Shown piece by piece: positions 11,101-23,756 of a DNA stretch of 64,000 nt. Under the pieces are notes generated by a model, which was given only the letters and a program-made list of their open reading frames with translations, did not search any database and was not told where the DNA came from. The translations under genes and the position numbers were made by a program. The DNA lies in contig NC_061073.1 of assembly GCF_021917145.1 (NCBI RefSeq), forward strand, positions 9,909,211 to 9,973,210. The letters are read 5' to 3'. The first letter of the stretch is position 1, and the number at the start of each line of letters is the position of its first letter. This stretch comes from Hypomesus transpacificus. Lineage: Eukaryota > Chordata > Actinopteri > Osmeriformes > Osmeridae.

Positions 11101-14100
11101 CTGGTGCACCTCCACAGCCTGCTAGAAGCTCCACCTCCACAGCCTCCTGGGAGCCGCACAGCTTGGCCAGACGTCAGTGTTGGTGCGTGTGTGTAAGACA
11201 GTCTGACTCTGGGTGGAGAGGTTAATTAGCTTCCACGCATTCTCTACTGTTATCCTGACCTGGATAACATTTTATATCTAAGCATGACCTTGCCTGGCAC
11301 CTACAGACTGGGAGAAATGTTAATTGTCTTGTTGTCTAAACCAGGGCTCTCAACACTGGGCATAGAGGGAGTGATTTGGGTTGTTGTGGACCAGGCCAGA
11401 CAATTGCTCGGACAGTTAAAAACAGGCAATTAAAACTGACATTTTATTTTGAAAAAACATTGAAAAACAAATATTTTGAGGGAACCTTCCTCATATATTT
11501 CCAGCTTGTGACACATTGCTGATTCTGTTCCAGTTCCACCAAGACTGAACCTTAACCACCTCCTTAGAGCAGGACCCAGACCAGACCAGACAGAACGTAC
11601 CTGTCGATGCTGATAGCACACAGGTTGAAGATGGAGGCTGTACAGAGCATTACATCCATGGTCATCAGGCTGTCGCAGATGGTCATGTTCAGGGACCATA
11701 CTCCCCCCTGGAACTGGAGCACAAACACACCACACACCAGCCGTCAGCAACGTGTTTAGGGAGACAGGCTTGGCAGCTCCTGGTTCCTTCCTGCCCCTCT
11801 TCCTTCCTGCCCCTCTTCCTTCCTGCCTCCCTTCCTTCCTGCCCCTCTTCCTTCCTGCCCCTCTTCCTTCCTGCCCCCCTTCCTTCCTGCCCCCCTTCCT
11901 TCCTGCCTCCCTTCCTTCCTGCCCCCCTTCCTTCCTGCCCCTCTTCCTTCCTACTCTTCTTCCATCCTGCCCCTCTTCCTTCCTGCCCCTCTTCCTTCCT
12001 GCCCCCCTTCCTTCCTACTCTTCTTCCTTCCTGCCTCCCTTCCTTCCTGCCCCCCTTCCTTCCTGCCCCTCTTCCTTCCTACTCTTCTTCCATCCTGCCC
12101 CTCTTCCTTCCTGCCCCTCTTCCTTCCTGCCCCCCTTCCTTCCTACTCTTCTTCCATCCTGCCCCTCTTCCTTTCTGCCCCTCTTCCTTCCTGCCCCCCT
12201 TCCTTCCTGCCCCTCTTCCATCCTGCCCCTCTTCCTTCCTGCCCCCCTTCCTTCCTGCCCCTCTTCCATCCTGCCCCTCTTCCTTCCTGCCCCTTTTCCT
12301 CCCTGCCCCTCTTCCTTCCTGCCCCCCTTCCTTCCTGCCCCTCTTCCATCCTGCCCCTCTTCCTTCCTGCCCCTCTTCCTTCCTGCCCCTCTTCCTTCCT
12401 GCCCCCCTTCCTTCCTGCCCCTCTTCCTTCCTGCCCCTCTTCCTTCCTGCCCCCCTTCCTTCCTGCCCCTCTTCCTTCCTGCCCCCCTTCCTTCCTGCCC
12501 CTCTTCCTTCCTGCCTCCCTTCCTTCCTGCCCCCCTTCCTTCCTGCCTCTCTTCCTTCCTACTCTTCTTCCATCCTGCCCCTCTTCCTTCCTGCCCCTCT
12601 TCCTTCCTGCCCCCCTTCCTTCCTACTCTTCTTCCATCCTGCCCCTCTTCCTTCCTGCCACTCTTCCTTCCTGCCCCCCTTCCTTCCTGCCCCTCTTCCT
12701 TCCTGCCCCTCTTCCATCCTGCCCCTCTTCCATCCTGCCCCTCTTCCTTCCTGCCCCCCTTCCTTCCTGCCCCCCTTCCTTCCTGCCCCTCTTCCTTCCT
12801 GCCCCCCTTCCTTCCTGCCCCTCTTCCATCCTGCCCCTCTTCCTTCCTGCCCCCCTTCCTTCCTGCCCCTCTTCCATCCTGCCCCTCTTCCTTCCTGCCC
12901 CTCTTCCTCCCTGCCCCTCTTCCTTCCTGCCCCCCTTCCTTCCTGCCCCTCTTCCATCCTGCCCCTCTTCCATCCTGCCCCTCTTCCTTCCTGCCCCACT
13001 TCCTTCCTGCCCCCCTTCCTTCCTGCCCCCCTTCCTTCCTGCCCCTCTTCCTTCCTGCCCCCCTTCCTTCCTGCCCCTCTTCCTTCCTGCCCCTCTTCCT
13101 TCCTGCCCCCCTTCCTTCCTGCCCCTCTTCCTTCCTGCCCCCCTTCCTTCCTGCCCCTCTTCCTTCCTGCCCCTCTTCCTTCCTGCCCCCCTTCCTTCCT
13201 GCCCCCCTTCCTTCCTGCCCCTCTTCCTTCCTGCCCCCCTTCCTTCCTGCCCCCCTTCCTTCCTGCCCCTCTTCCTTCCTGCCCCTCTTCCTTCCTGCCC
13301 CCCTTCCTTCCTGCCCCCCTTCCTTCCTGCCCCCCTTCCTTCCTGCCCCTCTTCCTTCCTGCCCCTCTTCCTTCCTGCCCCTCTTCCTTCCTGCCCCTCT
13401 TCCTTCCTGCCCCCCTTCCTTCCTGCCCCTCTTCCTTCCTGCCCCTCTTCCTTCCTGCACCCCTTCCTTCCTGCCCCTCTTCCTTCCTACTCTTCTTCCA
13501 TCCTGCCCCTCTTCCTTCCTGCCCCTCTTCCTTCCTGCCCCCCTTCCTTCCTACTCTTCTTCCATCCTGCCCCTCTTCCTTTCTGCCCCTCTTCCTTCCT
13601 GCCCCCCTTCCTTCCTGCCCCTCTTCCTTCCTGCCCCTCTTCCATCCTGCCCCTCTTCCTTCCTGCCCCTTTTCCTCCCTGCCCCTCTTCCTTCCTGCCC
13701 CCCTTCCTTCCTGCCCCTCTTCCATCCTGCCCCTCTTCCTTCCTGCCCCTCTTCCTTCCTGCCCCTCTTCCTTCCTGCCCCCCTTCCTTCCTGCCCCTCT
13801 TCCTTCCTGCCCCTCTTCCTTCCTGCCCCTCTTCCTTCCTGCCCCCCTTCCTTCCTGCCCCTCTTCCTTCCTGCCTCCCTTCCTTCCTGCCCCCCTTCCT
13901 TCCTGCCCCTCTTCCTTCCTACTCTTCTTCCATCCTGCCCCTCTTCCTTCCTGCCCCTCTTCCTTCCTGCCCCCCTTCCTTCCTACTCTTCTTCCATCCT
14001 GCCCCTCTTCCTTCCTGCCACTCTTCCTTCCTGCCCCCCTTCCTTCCTGCCCCTCTTCCATCCTGCCCCTCTTCCTTCCTGCCCCTCTTCCATTCTGCCC

Positions 14101-17100
14101 CTCTTCCTTCCTGCCCCTCTTCCTTCCTGCCCCCCTTCCTTCCTGCCCCTCTTCCTTCCTGCCCCCCTTCCTTCCTGCCCCTCTTCCATCCTGCCCCTCT
14201 TCCTTCCTGCCCCCCTTCCTTCCTGCCCCTCTTCCATCCTGCCCCTCTTCCTTCCTGCCCCTCTTCCTCCCTGCCCCTCTTCCTTCCTGCCCCCCTTCCT
14301 TCCTGCCCCTCTTCCATCCTGCCCCTCTTCCATCCTGCCCCTCTTCCTTCCTGCCCCTCTTCCTCCCTGCCCCTCTTCCTTCCTGCCCCCCTTCCTTCCT
14401 GCCCCTCTTCCATCCTGCCCCTCTTCCATCCTGCCCCTCTTCCTTCCTGCCCCACTTCCTTCCTGCCCCTCTTCCTTCCTGCCCCTCTTCTTTCCTGCCC
14501 CCCTTCCTTCCTGCCCCCCTTCCTTCCTGCCCCTCTTCCTTCCTGCCCCCCTTCCTTCCTGCCCCTCTTCCTTCCTGCCCCTCTTCCTTCCTGCCCCCCT
14601 TCCTTCCTGCCCCTCTTCCTTCCTGCCCCCCTTCCTTCCTGCCCCTCTTCCTTCCTGCCCCTCTTCCTTCCTGCCCCCCTTCCTTCCTGCCCCCCTTCCT
14701 TCCTGCCCCTCTTCCTTCCTGCCCCTCTTCCATCCTGCCCCTCTTCCTTCCTGCCCCTCTTCCTTCCTGCCCCTCTTCCTTCCTGCCCCCCTTCCTTCCT
14801 GCCCCTCTTCCTTCCTGCCCCTCTTCCTTCCTGCCCCCCTTCCTTCCTGCCCCTCTTCCTTCCTGCCCCCCTTCCTTCCTGCCCCTCTTCCTTCCTGCCT
14901 CCCTTCCTTCCTGCCCCCCTTCCTTCCTGCCTCTCTTCCTTCCTACTCTTCTTCCATCCTGCCCCTCTTCCTTCCTGCCCCTCTTCCTTCCTGCCCCCCT
15001 TCCTTCCTACTCTTCTTCCATCCTGCCCCTCTTCCTTCCTGCCACTCTTCCTTCCTGCCCCCCTTCCTTCCTGCCCCTCTTCCATCCTGCCCCTCTTCCT
15101 TCCTGCCCCTCTTCCATCCTGCCCCTCTTCCTTCCTGCCCCTCTTCCTTCCTGCCCCCCTTCCTTCCTGCCCCTCTTCCTTCCTGCCCCCCTTCCTTCCT
15201 GCCCCTCTTCCATCCTGCCCCTCTTCCTTCCTGCCCCCCTTCCTTCCTGCCCCTCTTCCATCCTGCCCCTCTTCCTTCCTGCCCCTCTTCCTCCCTGCCC
15301 CTCTTCCTTCCTGCCCCCCTTCCTTCCTGCCCCTCTTCCATCCTGCCCCTCTTCCATCCTGCCCCTCTTCCTTCCTGCCCCCCTTCCTTCCTGCCCCCCT
15401 TCCTTCCTGCCCCTCTTCCTTCCTGCCCCCCTTCCTTCCTGCCCCTCTTCCTTCCTGCCCCTCTTCCTTCCTGCCCCCCTTCCTTCCTGCCCCTCTTCCT
15501 TCCTGCCCCCCTTCCTTCCTGCCCCTCTTCCTTCCTGCCCCTCTTCCTTCCTGCCCCCCTTCCTTCCTGCCCCCCTTCCTTCCTGCCCCTCTTCCTTCCT
15601 GCCCCTCTTCCTTCCTGCCCCCCTTCCTTCCTGCCCCCCTTCCTTCCTGCCCCTCTTCCTTCCTGCCCCTCTTCCTTCCTGCCCCCCTTCCTTCCTGCCC
15701 CCCTTCCTTCCTGCCCCCCTTCCTTCCTGCCCCTCTTCCTTCCTGCCCCTCTTCCTTCCTGCCCCTCTTCCTTCCTGCCCCCCTTCCTTCCTGCCCCTCT
15801 TCCATCCTGCCCCTCTTCCTTCCTGCCCCTCTTCCTCCCTGCCCCTCTTCCTTCCTGCCCCCCTTCCTTCCTGCCCCTCTTCCATCCTGCCCCTCTTCCA
15901 TCCTGCCCCTCTTCCTTCCTGCCCCACTTCCTTCCTGCCCCTCTTCCTTCCTGCCCCTCTTCCTTCCTGCCCCCCTTCCTTCCTGCCCCCCTTCCTTCCT
16001 GCCCCTCTTCCTTCCTGCCCCCCTTCCTTCCTGCCCCTCTTCCTTCCTGCCCCTCTTCCTTCCTGCCCCCCTTCCTTCCTGCCCCCCTTCCTTCCTGCCC
16101 CTCTTCCTTCCTGCCCCCCTTCCTTCCTGCCCCCCTTCCTTCCTGCCCCTCTTCCTTCCTGCCCCCCTTCCTTCCTGCCCCCCTTCCTTCCTGCCCCTCT
16201 TCCTTCCTGCCCCTCTTCCTTCCTGCCCCCCTTCCTTCCTGCCCCCCTTCCTTCCTGCCCCCCTTCCTTCCTGCCCCTCTTCCTTCCTGCCCCTCTTCCT
16301 TCCTGCCCCTCTTCCTTCCTGCCCCCCTTCCTTCCTGCCCCTCTTCCTTCCTGCCCCTCTTCCTTCCTGCCCCCCTTCCTTCCTGCCCCCCTTCCTTCCT
16401 GCCCCTCTTCCTTCCTGCGCCACAGCTCTGCATCGCACCGTCTGCTTTTCCATCTGAGCTCCCTCCTGAGAGGAGCAGAGCCAGAGAAAAGGATGCTGGT
16501 TCCCTCCCTCCCTCTCAGCCGTGCTCCTTAGAGCCTCTGGGTGATTGAAGCTGCAGGTCTGATGCACAATGACACGGTTGTTTTGGGGGTGGGGTGGGTT
16601 GCAATGTCACCCACACACCCCTCCCCAAAATAGCCATTTGAATTTGCCTTATCACTGGTCTGCATGACCTGTATTTGTGTGTTGACTGTGTGACGAGTTT
16701 GTGAGGTAGATACAGATATCAGATAGAGGGAGAAGGAACTTGTAGGTTCTCTGCCCCCATGGCCTGTGTGTAGCCCATCATAGCCCAGTGAACAGAACAC
16801 TGATAGCCCATCATAGCCCAGTGAACAGAACACTGATAGCCCATCATAGCCCAGTGAACAGAACACTGATAGCCCATCATAGCCCAGTGAAGAGAACACT
16901 GATAGCCCCTCGTAGTGTCCAGAGAAGAGAACACTGATAGCCCCTCGTAGTGTCCAGAGAAGAGAACACTGATAGCCCCTCGTAGTGTCCAGAGAAGAGA
17001 ACACTGATAGCCCCTCGTAGTGTCCAGAGAAGAGAACACTGATAGCCCCTCGTAGTGTCCAGAGAAGAGAACACTGATAGCCCCTCGTAGTGTCCAGAGA

Positions 17101-19119
17101 AGAGAACACTGATAGCCCCTCGTAGTGTCCAGAGAAGAGAACACTGATAGCCCCTCGTAGTGTCCAGAGAAGAGAACACTGATAGCCCCTCGTAGTGTCC
17201 AGAGAAGAGAACACTGATAGCCCCTCGTAGTGTCCAGAGAAGAGAACACTGATAGCCCCTCGTAGTGTCCAGAGAAGAGAACACTGATAGCCCCTCGTAG
17301 TGTCCAGAGAAGAGAACACTGATAGCCCCTCGTAGTGTCCAGAGAAGAGAACACTGATAGCCCCTCGTAGTGTCCAGAGAAGAGAACACTGATAGCTGAT
17401 AGCCCCTCGTAGTGTCCAGAGAAGAGAACACTGATAGCCCCTCGTAGTGTCCAGAGAAGAGAACACTGATAGCCCCTCGTAGTGTCCAGAGAAGAGAACA
17501 CTGATAGCCCCTCGTAGTGTCCAGAGAAGAGAACACTGATAGCCCCTCGTAGTGTCCAGAGAAGAGAACACTGATAGCCCCTCGTAGTGTCCAGAGAAGA
17601 GAACACTGATAGCCCCTCGTAGTGTCCAGAGAAGAGAACACTGATAGCCCCTCGTAGTGTCCAGAGAAGAGAACACTGATAGCCCCTCGTAGTGTCCAGA
17701 GAAGAGAACACTGATAGCCCCTCGTAGTGTCCAGAGAAGAGAACACTGATAGCCCCTCGTAGTGTCCAGAGAAGGGTCGATGACGGTGACCCAGGCTTGG
17801 GAATGGAATGTTTGGTGAGTGGGACTAGCCAACCCTTGTTAGTGTGTCTCTACTAGCAAACACCATGCTGGGAGGGGAGGGAGGGAGGGAGGGGGAGAGG
17901 GAGGGGGAGAGGGAGGGAGGGAGGGAGGGAGGGAGGGAGGGAGGGAGGGAGGGAGGGGAGAGAGAGAGAGAGAGAGGGAGGGAGGGAGGGAGGGAGGGGG
18001 AGAGGGAGGGAGGGGGGGGGGGGAGAGGGAGGGAGGGAGGGAGGGAGGGGGAGAGGAAGGGAGGGAGGGCTCAGGGCTCTAGCTGGTGGTGACTGACTAT
18101 CGGGGACAAGTGTGTTTTGTGTGTGGGTGTGTAGGGGACAGGAGCACTGACCCACTCTCCCATCGCAGAGGTTGGACTGAGTTCACGCCAGTACAACAGT
18201 AAATTTGATTGAATTTCATGTACAATTGTGAGAGAATCCCAAGGCCCAGTACATTTGACTGTGTATCACAGGTTCAAGAGAGGCAGATATAATCAATCCC
18301 AGAGGATTTGATTTTGCCATATGGAAAGGAAGAATGGTTGCAGATTGACAGTGGCAATGAAACACTAATGAATATGGGCCAGATCTTATACAATCAAACT
18401 GCTGTCCGGAGAGATTAGTTCTTGCTCATGTTGTTGCTCACCTCGGGATTAATTAAGGCAACAAATCCTCAAGGCACGATGTGAAGTAGAATTTATACCA
18501 GGTCTCACTTGTAAATAACTTGAACGTAGACTGTATCTGGTTTATAATTAATTCAAAAATATATGATTACATTATCCAATAGGATATTGCCTATATCCTC
18601 ATGAATATTTATGGATCATTTTTCACAGCCGTTTTTCTTCACGTATGTTTGCAATTCGTCGACTCATAAAAACCCTTCAGGCTACTGCACTGACAGAGGA
18701 AGTGACATGTAGCCTACAATGACATGAAATGGACAATAATGTCATTTATCATTATGATTATGCAGGTGTCACATTATAATCATTAACGTGTCATTTAACC
18801 ACACCCCAACGTTTAACATGCTACTCACCTCTGCATACACAAACAGTGGCAGAACCAACACTGCCAACATCAAATCAGCAACAGCCAAACTGACAATGAA
18901 GTAGTTCGTTGTAGTTTTCAAAGATTTTTCTGTGTGAACGCTGAGACAGACTAGTAAATTCCCACAAATGATGACCACGATTAGCAAAATTCCGAATATA
19001 AGAGCTGGAAAGTTATATTCACTGTCCCGGACTAGCACAGTGTTGTTTGAGACGGTGAGATTGGCTTGCATTTCTGCAAACAGCCGCTTTCGCCCAGAAA
19101 AGGTTCCACTCTCCCTCAT
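5174..19119 (-). CDS. drd4: Dopamine receptor D4, four coding exons
   Basis: Class A GPCR of the D2-like group, a plasma-membrane Gi/o-coupled dopamine receptor. Exons: 18829-19119, 11601-11713, 9848-10419, 5174-5385. They join in frame to 395 residues; an ATG at 19071 would give 379. Visible features: NLT glycosylation sites near 20, TM1 with N54, TM2 D82, ligand Asp117 in TM3, DRF at 134-136 (D4 type rather than DRY), TM5 serines 198, 199 and 202, the cysteine pair 110/187, CWTPFF at 331-336, NPIIY at 369-373 and CC at 391-392, likely palmitoylated. The proline-rich third loop (about 217-312) has no 48 bp VNTR like that of human exon 3. The exon structure matches the D4 family. Intron 1 (7.1 kb) is largely tandem repeat. 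The adjacent sct and cdhr5 genes support DRD4 orthology. Confidence 0.95.
6637..6690. repeat. CAG/CAC trinucleotide repeat in drd4 intron 3
   Basis: Interrupted (CAG)n mixed with CAC triplets. It lies within intron 3 of drd4. Open frames across it are a by-product of the triplet composition. Confidence 0.85.
7696..7895. repeat. TG/GTGTGACTGTCAGGA-type simple repeats in drd4 intron 3
   Basis: Several short (TG)n blocks at about 7696-7724 and 7825-7892, the second group sharing the spacer 'gtgactgtcaggaggtg'. No gene evidence. Confidence 0.75.
8031..8430. mobile_element. Non-autonomous hAT-like DNA transposon (MITE), 400 bp
   Basis: The ends are imperfect terminal inverted repeats of about 37 bp. 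The left end begins CAGTGGTGATTTTAG and continues to AGGGGTGCTCA; the right end, reversed and complemented, begins CAGGGGCGATCTTAG and continues to AGGGGTGCTCA. The flanks show an 8 bp target duplication with one mismatch, gttagatg (8023-8030) and attagatg (8431-8438). CAG-type termini with 8 bp duplications are typical of hAT elements. No transposase reading frame is present. A second dispersed-repeat piece ('cctttatttgtcccgcagtg', near 8241) sits inside it. It lies in drd4 intron 3. Confidence 0.8.
10945..11100. repeat. Short 35 bp tandem repeat in drd4 intron 2
   Basis: A little over four copies of a 35 bp unit; the motif 'ctggagaagtgt' recurs at 10961, 10996, 11031 and 11066 with small changes. 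The open frames here are repeat artefacts. Confidence 0.85.
11785..16418. repeat. 4.6 kb polypyrimidine minisatellite, 16 bp unit, in drd4 intron 1
   Basis: Almost 290 copies of the 16 bp unit ttccttcctgcccctc, with a limited set of variants (cct for ctc, cat for ctt, tactcttc). Variant strings recur in the same order hundreds of bases apart, for example the tactcttcttccatcc blocks, so larger blocks have been duplicated. The plus strand is almost pure pyrimidine with one G per unit. The drd4 transcript strand is therefore purine-rich with GGGG runs. The array lies about 70 bp upstream (in transcript sense) of the exon 2 acceptor. Long open frames on both strands arise because the unit contains no stop codon. 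Confidence 0.97.
16769..17773. repeat. 37 bp minisatellite with four 35 bp founder-like units, drd4 intron 1
   Basis: Four diverged 35 bp units (containing atcatagcccagtgaacag) at 16769-16905 are followed by about 23 nearly identical 37 bp units (containing ctcgtagtgtccagagaaga) up to about 17773. A small insertion near 17395 repeats gatag-ct. The 37 bp units are so uniform that recent expansion or conversion is likely. Confidence 0.95.
17868..18070. repeat. GGGA/GA-rich simple repeat in drd4 intron 1
   Basis: A polypurine tract on the plus strand made of (GGGA)n and (GA)n with runs of G. Runs of this kind can form G-quadruplexes. No coding evidence. Confidence 0.9.
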
Positions 19120-22100
19120 TGACCGCGGTCAGAGCGAAAGCGGCGGTCTTGGTAATACTTTTCATGTGGGTATCGGCTCAAACCTGCATTCAAGATGTTT
19201 TTCATTTCGAAGTTTCATTTCAAAAGCTTGTCCTTCGTCCGTCAGTCGTCTTCGCGCCGAAGAAAAGATGAGGAGGCGCAGCGTCGTGCTACTCGCCATC
19301 AAACTTTTGAGCGCGTTCTTTACGCAGGGCTCTCGAGCCAGTCAGGCAGGAACAATACATCACCAGCATGAATCAAACTTCAGCCAGACGCATGCACTGT
19401 CCCATACATATTTTGATGTAGCCTACCGGTTCATTCTAATCAATGATTTAAACTAGTCTTACAATTTGGCACGGTTCTACACTTCCTCGGCAGCCCGGTT
19501 ATTCCCCACTAAGTGACGAGGCTTATCAACAACACTGCTCCAAATCCACAGGCTTAAAGCCGCTTACACCTTTGTTTCCATTCTGTCCTTGAGCTCTGGT
19601 CAGAACAGTCTGGAGCTGCGCGGTGCATTTATGTGCCAGTCACAAGGCCATCCGAGTGGGAGTTTTAACGGCAATAATGACGGATTCTACGTAGACCTCG
19701 ATTTAACGAGTAGCAAGCAGATATATTACCTCAGCAACAATTAAGTAGGCCGGTATGGGTTAAAAAAGATAATAGGAAACGTAGTTTATTTCATTATAGT
19801 ACTGTAGCATAATTGTATAAGTCCCTGTTGAATATCAGACTGAATATGTGCGCTTGCACGATGCAGCTGCGTTTTTCCACTTGGTTTGTCAAAATAACCA
19901 CAGAATACGTCTGGTCCCCAAGTGGGAGCCAGCGGATCCCAATCGCCTCAGGTCAAACTGAACAAAAGCACAAGTGCACTCGCCCAAGACTTGCCACTTC
20001 CGAATTGTGATTCAAGTGCCAACCTCTTTCTGTCTGGGAAGGAAACTGTTATCAACTGGCAGCGATGTGACTGATACGTGCTGTTCTTTTCTCCTTTGAC
20101 TATGCACTCGATCCCCTAACCCATCCTCTGGATAAACAGAACGAGACTAAGAAGGAATTCCAAGTGCGTCTAACGTTGCATCACCAGATGCAAAGAATCG
20201 TTGAACAAACCTGAATTATGAAATGTCTATAGTTAACCTATGTTATCTACACCCATGATGAGTCTGTGTTTGACAGTGGCAAATGACAAAGTAATCAAAG
20301 TGAATCTTTTTCTGCAGACTATTGTTGAGAATTGCAGCAAGGCGATCAATAGCCTACTCATGAAACTGTAACCGCGTTATTCCTCCCCCTGGATAGATCC
20401 GAAGTGAGTGTTCTGACTTGTTGGAAGCCGATACTTCACCCACAGAGGCCTATACTTCGATTCAGTGTTATTTTATCGGTTCTGTCTGTAATGTACGTGG
20501 GTCCGTGCGTGTGTGTGCGGGCTTATTTCCATGGAGACTTGATGAGTTCATGATGATACTGTTGATGGAGTCGTCAGGCGCCCGACCCTCTGGCCGTCTC
20601 GCGCGTAGTGTCCCGGTGGGCCAGTTGTTTGGATAAGTCACAAATGTTCTCAATAATGCCGAATCTCATCAGATTATTTATTTGCCCTTTCTGTCGCTTT
20701 TGTCTGCCAGTAATTGGTCTATAAACACGTGCGGATGTTCTGTAGGCCTACATGCATGGAAATCACAGAAAATCAACCAACAATATTGTTTTAGTAGGCG
20801 ACTTTAAAGTGTTCAAACGTGAACCAGTAAGCTATTTGAGTTAGTTTACAGGATATTGTGTCAGAAATATTAATCTATCAACCATTGCACAGCCAGTCGG
20901 TGAACAAGTTTAAGAAATCTTTATTGCTTGTGGCCGGCCCACAAGGAGACAAAAACATCACACGCCATTGCGCTACAAGTTTGTCTGCTAGCATGTTGTG
21001 CTCGCGAGCTATTTAAGGAGCCCCGCTCTTTACAGTCATTGGTTAAGACAAAGGCATGCAAATGTCCCATGGCTCTTCTTCATTGGCTCCCTTGCATAGA
21101 CCTGGCACGCGCGTGTGGAAACTTACAGAGTTCTCTGACCCTAGGCTTGACCATATGATTCACTAAGCACAGATGGGGTTAACACATTTATTGCACCTCT
21201 AGTAAGAATGGTCAGCCTAGGTCAGTTTTTTTACGTAAGCCAAGTGTTACCCAGAGTTCATGTTGGGAGAGGGCTCTCTACTGACAAGGAATGCTGAACA
21301 CAGAATCATTTTTATTACAGGATAACAGTTACATCTTTAACTTTTCTAACATATTGATCCTAGTTCTCCGTTTTCTGTCATTATCTAATTTTGATGTCGC
21401 TGAGATTCACATGTTTCACTCTGAAAACAATGTTGGAAACACATTTCTACTTTACAATGTTGGCCCTGAGATCAAACCAACAAGAACAACAACAATTCCT
21501 CCTCTTCAACTGCTTCCTATCAATTCTGAAGGACAAATATAGTCCCTTTCTCCCAGGGCGGGTGAGGCACCTCCAGACAGATTGATGCCTTTCAGGCTGT
21601 TGAGGGATGAGGATGTGTCTAATGGTCCTAACGACATTGGTGGCGCTCCACTGCCCCTGCTGACTGGCCCTGCCGACTGTGAACAATGAGGCGTGCAGAC
21701 CCTTACGCTGCGGACCAGCGGCCAGTTAAACGCTGCGTCTACAAATCTGAGCTCCACTCGCTCGCATCACAGAGCCAGAACCACAACTGTGGGGGCATCC
21801 CTGAAGATCACACTGTTTACAAGATGCTTCAGTCACACTGTGTCCTCTACTGGCACCGCACATTTCATTAGAAAAATACGTCTGGCCAATTTACATCTAC
21901 CAGCACTGCACAGCCATTTGTAAGACTGATTGATATTTTTCTGCGGAGAGAGGATATTTTAGGACCAGGTCATTTAGAGTTTCAGGGAAGCAAGGTTAAC
22001 GGATGGTTCTGTCCCAGCCAGATTATTTATTGTCATGTTTTTGCAATTCCATCGTGTGCAGCTAATCTTGAAGAAACTGTTTGCCACACCAGTGGAACAT

Positions 22101-22403
22101 CTGCGGAAATTGCTTCAATGGCTCTTAAATGTGCTCGCTGATCCCCCCCCCCAACACACACACACACACAGTCCTTACGCCCTTTCACTGCTGCCTGTGA
22201 CTTCTAACAGAAGTGCTGGGAAGAGAGACATTAGAAGAGGGAGAGAGGGAGTTAATTGCTACATAAAAAACAGGAATAATCACATTTCTGCCATCTTATC
22301 ACTTTCACACTTGTTGTTTTCCCTGACAGACAGGTCAGGTTTTTTGTAATATGTTTTTGGTCAGTTTCATGCTTTATTGGACTGATGTGTGACAGGAAAG
22401 ACA
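19120..22403. other. Gene-free 5' flank of drd4
   Basis: Upstream flank of drd4 on the minus strand and the start of an 11.5 kb gene-free interval. The first few hundred bases upstream of the drd4 ATG contain several CpGs and probably include its promoter and 5' UTR, but I see no decisive TATA box. Open frames here have no recognisable domain and no consistent exon partners. A short (CA)n block lies near 22155. Confidence 0.4.
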
Positions 22404-22405
22404 GC

Positions 22406-22440
<35 letters not shown>

Positions 22441-22603
22441 GGGACGGTGGGACAGAGAGGGGGGACGGGACGGTGGGACAGAAAGAGAGTGACATGCAGC
22501 AAAGGGCCAGGGCCAGTCTTCCGTACAGTACCTTGACACCTGGTCTTTCCTGAATGCCAGCGAGGAGAACTCTGGTGGGCTGAGAGAGAAAGAGAGGGGG
22601 AGA

Positions 22604-22694
<91 letters not shown>
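22404..22694. repeat. GA microsatellites with a G-run
   Basis: (GA)n at 22404-22432 is followed by a G-run. A longer (GA)n tract lies at about 22585-22694. Between them, 'gacagaaagagagtgacatgcag' type wording resembles the dispersed repeat at 38090-38235, so part of this interval may be a degraded SINE-like element. Confidence 0.8.
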
Positions 22695-22698
<4 letters not shown>

Positions 22699-23756
22699 GG
22701 AACTGGAAAGGCACTGGCAGACGCTTGTTAAAACTGTCAGGTTTCAGGGAGTCAGTCAAAAAACGAAGGAATTAATCCTCTCTCTTTCAGCAGTTCGTTA
22801 TCGATTAAAGTAGTCTGAAGGAGGAATACAATATTGTCCCCATTTTAATGAAATCAATACAAGAGTGTGACAGATTTCAAATGAGAAACATCGATCACTA
22901 TACCATCGACAGCTTATTAGTAAAAGTTTTCTTCGATGCCACCCCATACAATAGAATGAAAGGTAGTTTCAAGATCATACTTTAGAATTTTGTTTGTCCA
23001 AAACAAAGATCATCAACTCAGCAGAGATTATCCTGCGTGAATATTCTCTCACTATTTTTTGTGTCGATACCTGACACTGGCTAAAAGATTTGGATGTGCA
23101 AACAATAACAAAAAAACATTCACAAAAATGGAATCATTCCATATCAGCACGTAACCATCAGAACCTCTGAACCACCCTGCACATCCCACACTGTGGCTTG
23201 TGCTCAATGAATGACACATTGCAATGCTGTTCCAGATATTTGTAATTTAAATGTATTCTCAACCGTGTGATTTAAAACCGTTAACATATCAAATACGTTT
23301 GAATAATGACCTTCTGCGGGGGCAGGTATCATGCTGTATTCCTTGGAAGCTCAATATATTTCTGAATGCTCATTTGAGATGTAAGGGGAAACATCACCAT
23401 GGTCGAGACTGAATCTTGTCCCAGAGGGAGACGCTCTGTTTCTCACCTGACTCCTGATGGTGGGTTTCTCCAGAATATTCTGCGGGTGTTTCTGTGCTGC
23501 TGTTTCCCTCACCCTGAGGCTCAGCCAGCCGGAGGGACTGGTCCTGCTGCTCTCTTGGGATGAAGCACCAAGTGCCACAAAGGGACAAAGTTTAGGCTTT
23601 TTCTCTGCAAACATCCATGAAACTAACATTACTTATTTTTTGGATTTCATGTTCTGTCCTACCATAGATGGGGTCCAATTAATTATGTTGAAATTAAATG
23701 TTAATAAAAAAACATTGAGATTCTTCATAAATGAATAGCTACTGTACACAGAGGCT
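22695..23756. other. Intergenic, nothing recognised
   Basis: AT-rich intergenic sequence between the GA repeat and the 18 bp minisatellite. No exon, RNA gene or mobile-element terminus was recognised. Confidence 0.4.

Noticed and set aside
10845..11225. 126-codon plus-strand frame with Cys/Trp/Pro repeats
   Set aside because: It is the 35 bp tandem repeat within drd4 intron 2, antisense to the gene, with no other support.
11752..16548. A plus-strand open frame of 1598 codons and several minus-strand frames of 300-900 codons
   Set aside because: They consist of the 16 bp repeat, which contains no stop trinucleotide in any phase. No domain is present, and the region is intron 1 of drd4.
16528..17832. 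Minus-strand frames of 289-434 codons made of Gly-Tyr-Gln-Cys-Ser-type repeats
   Set aside because: They are translations of the 37 bp minisatellite; the same string appears in all three frames in rotation, a sign of repeat composition rather than selection.
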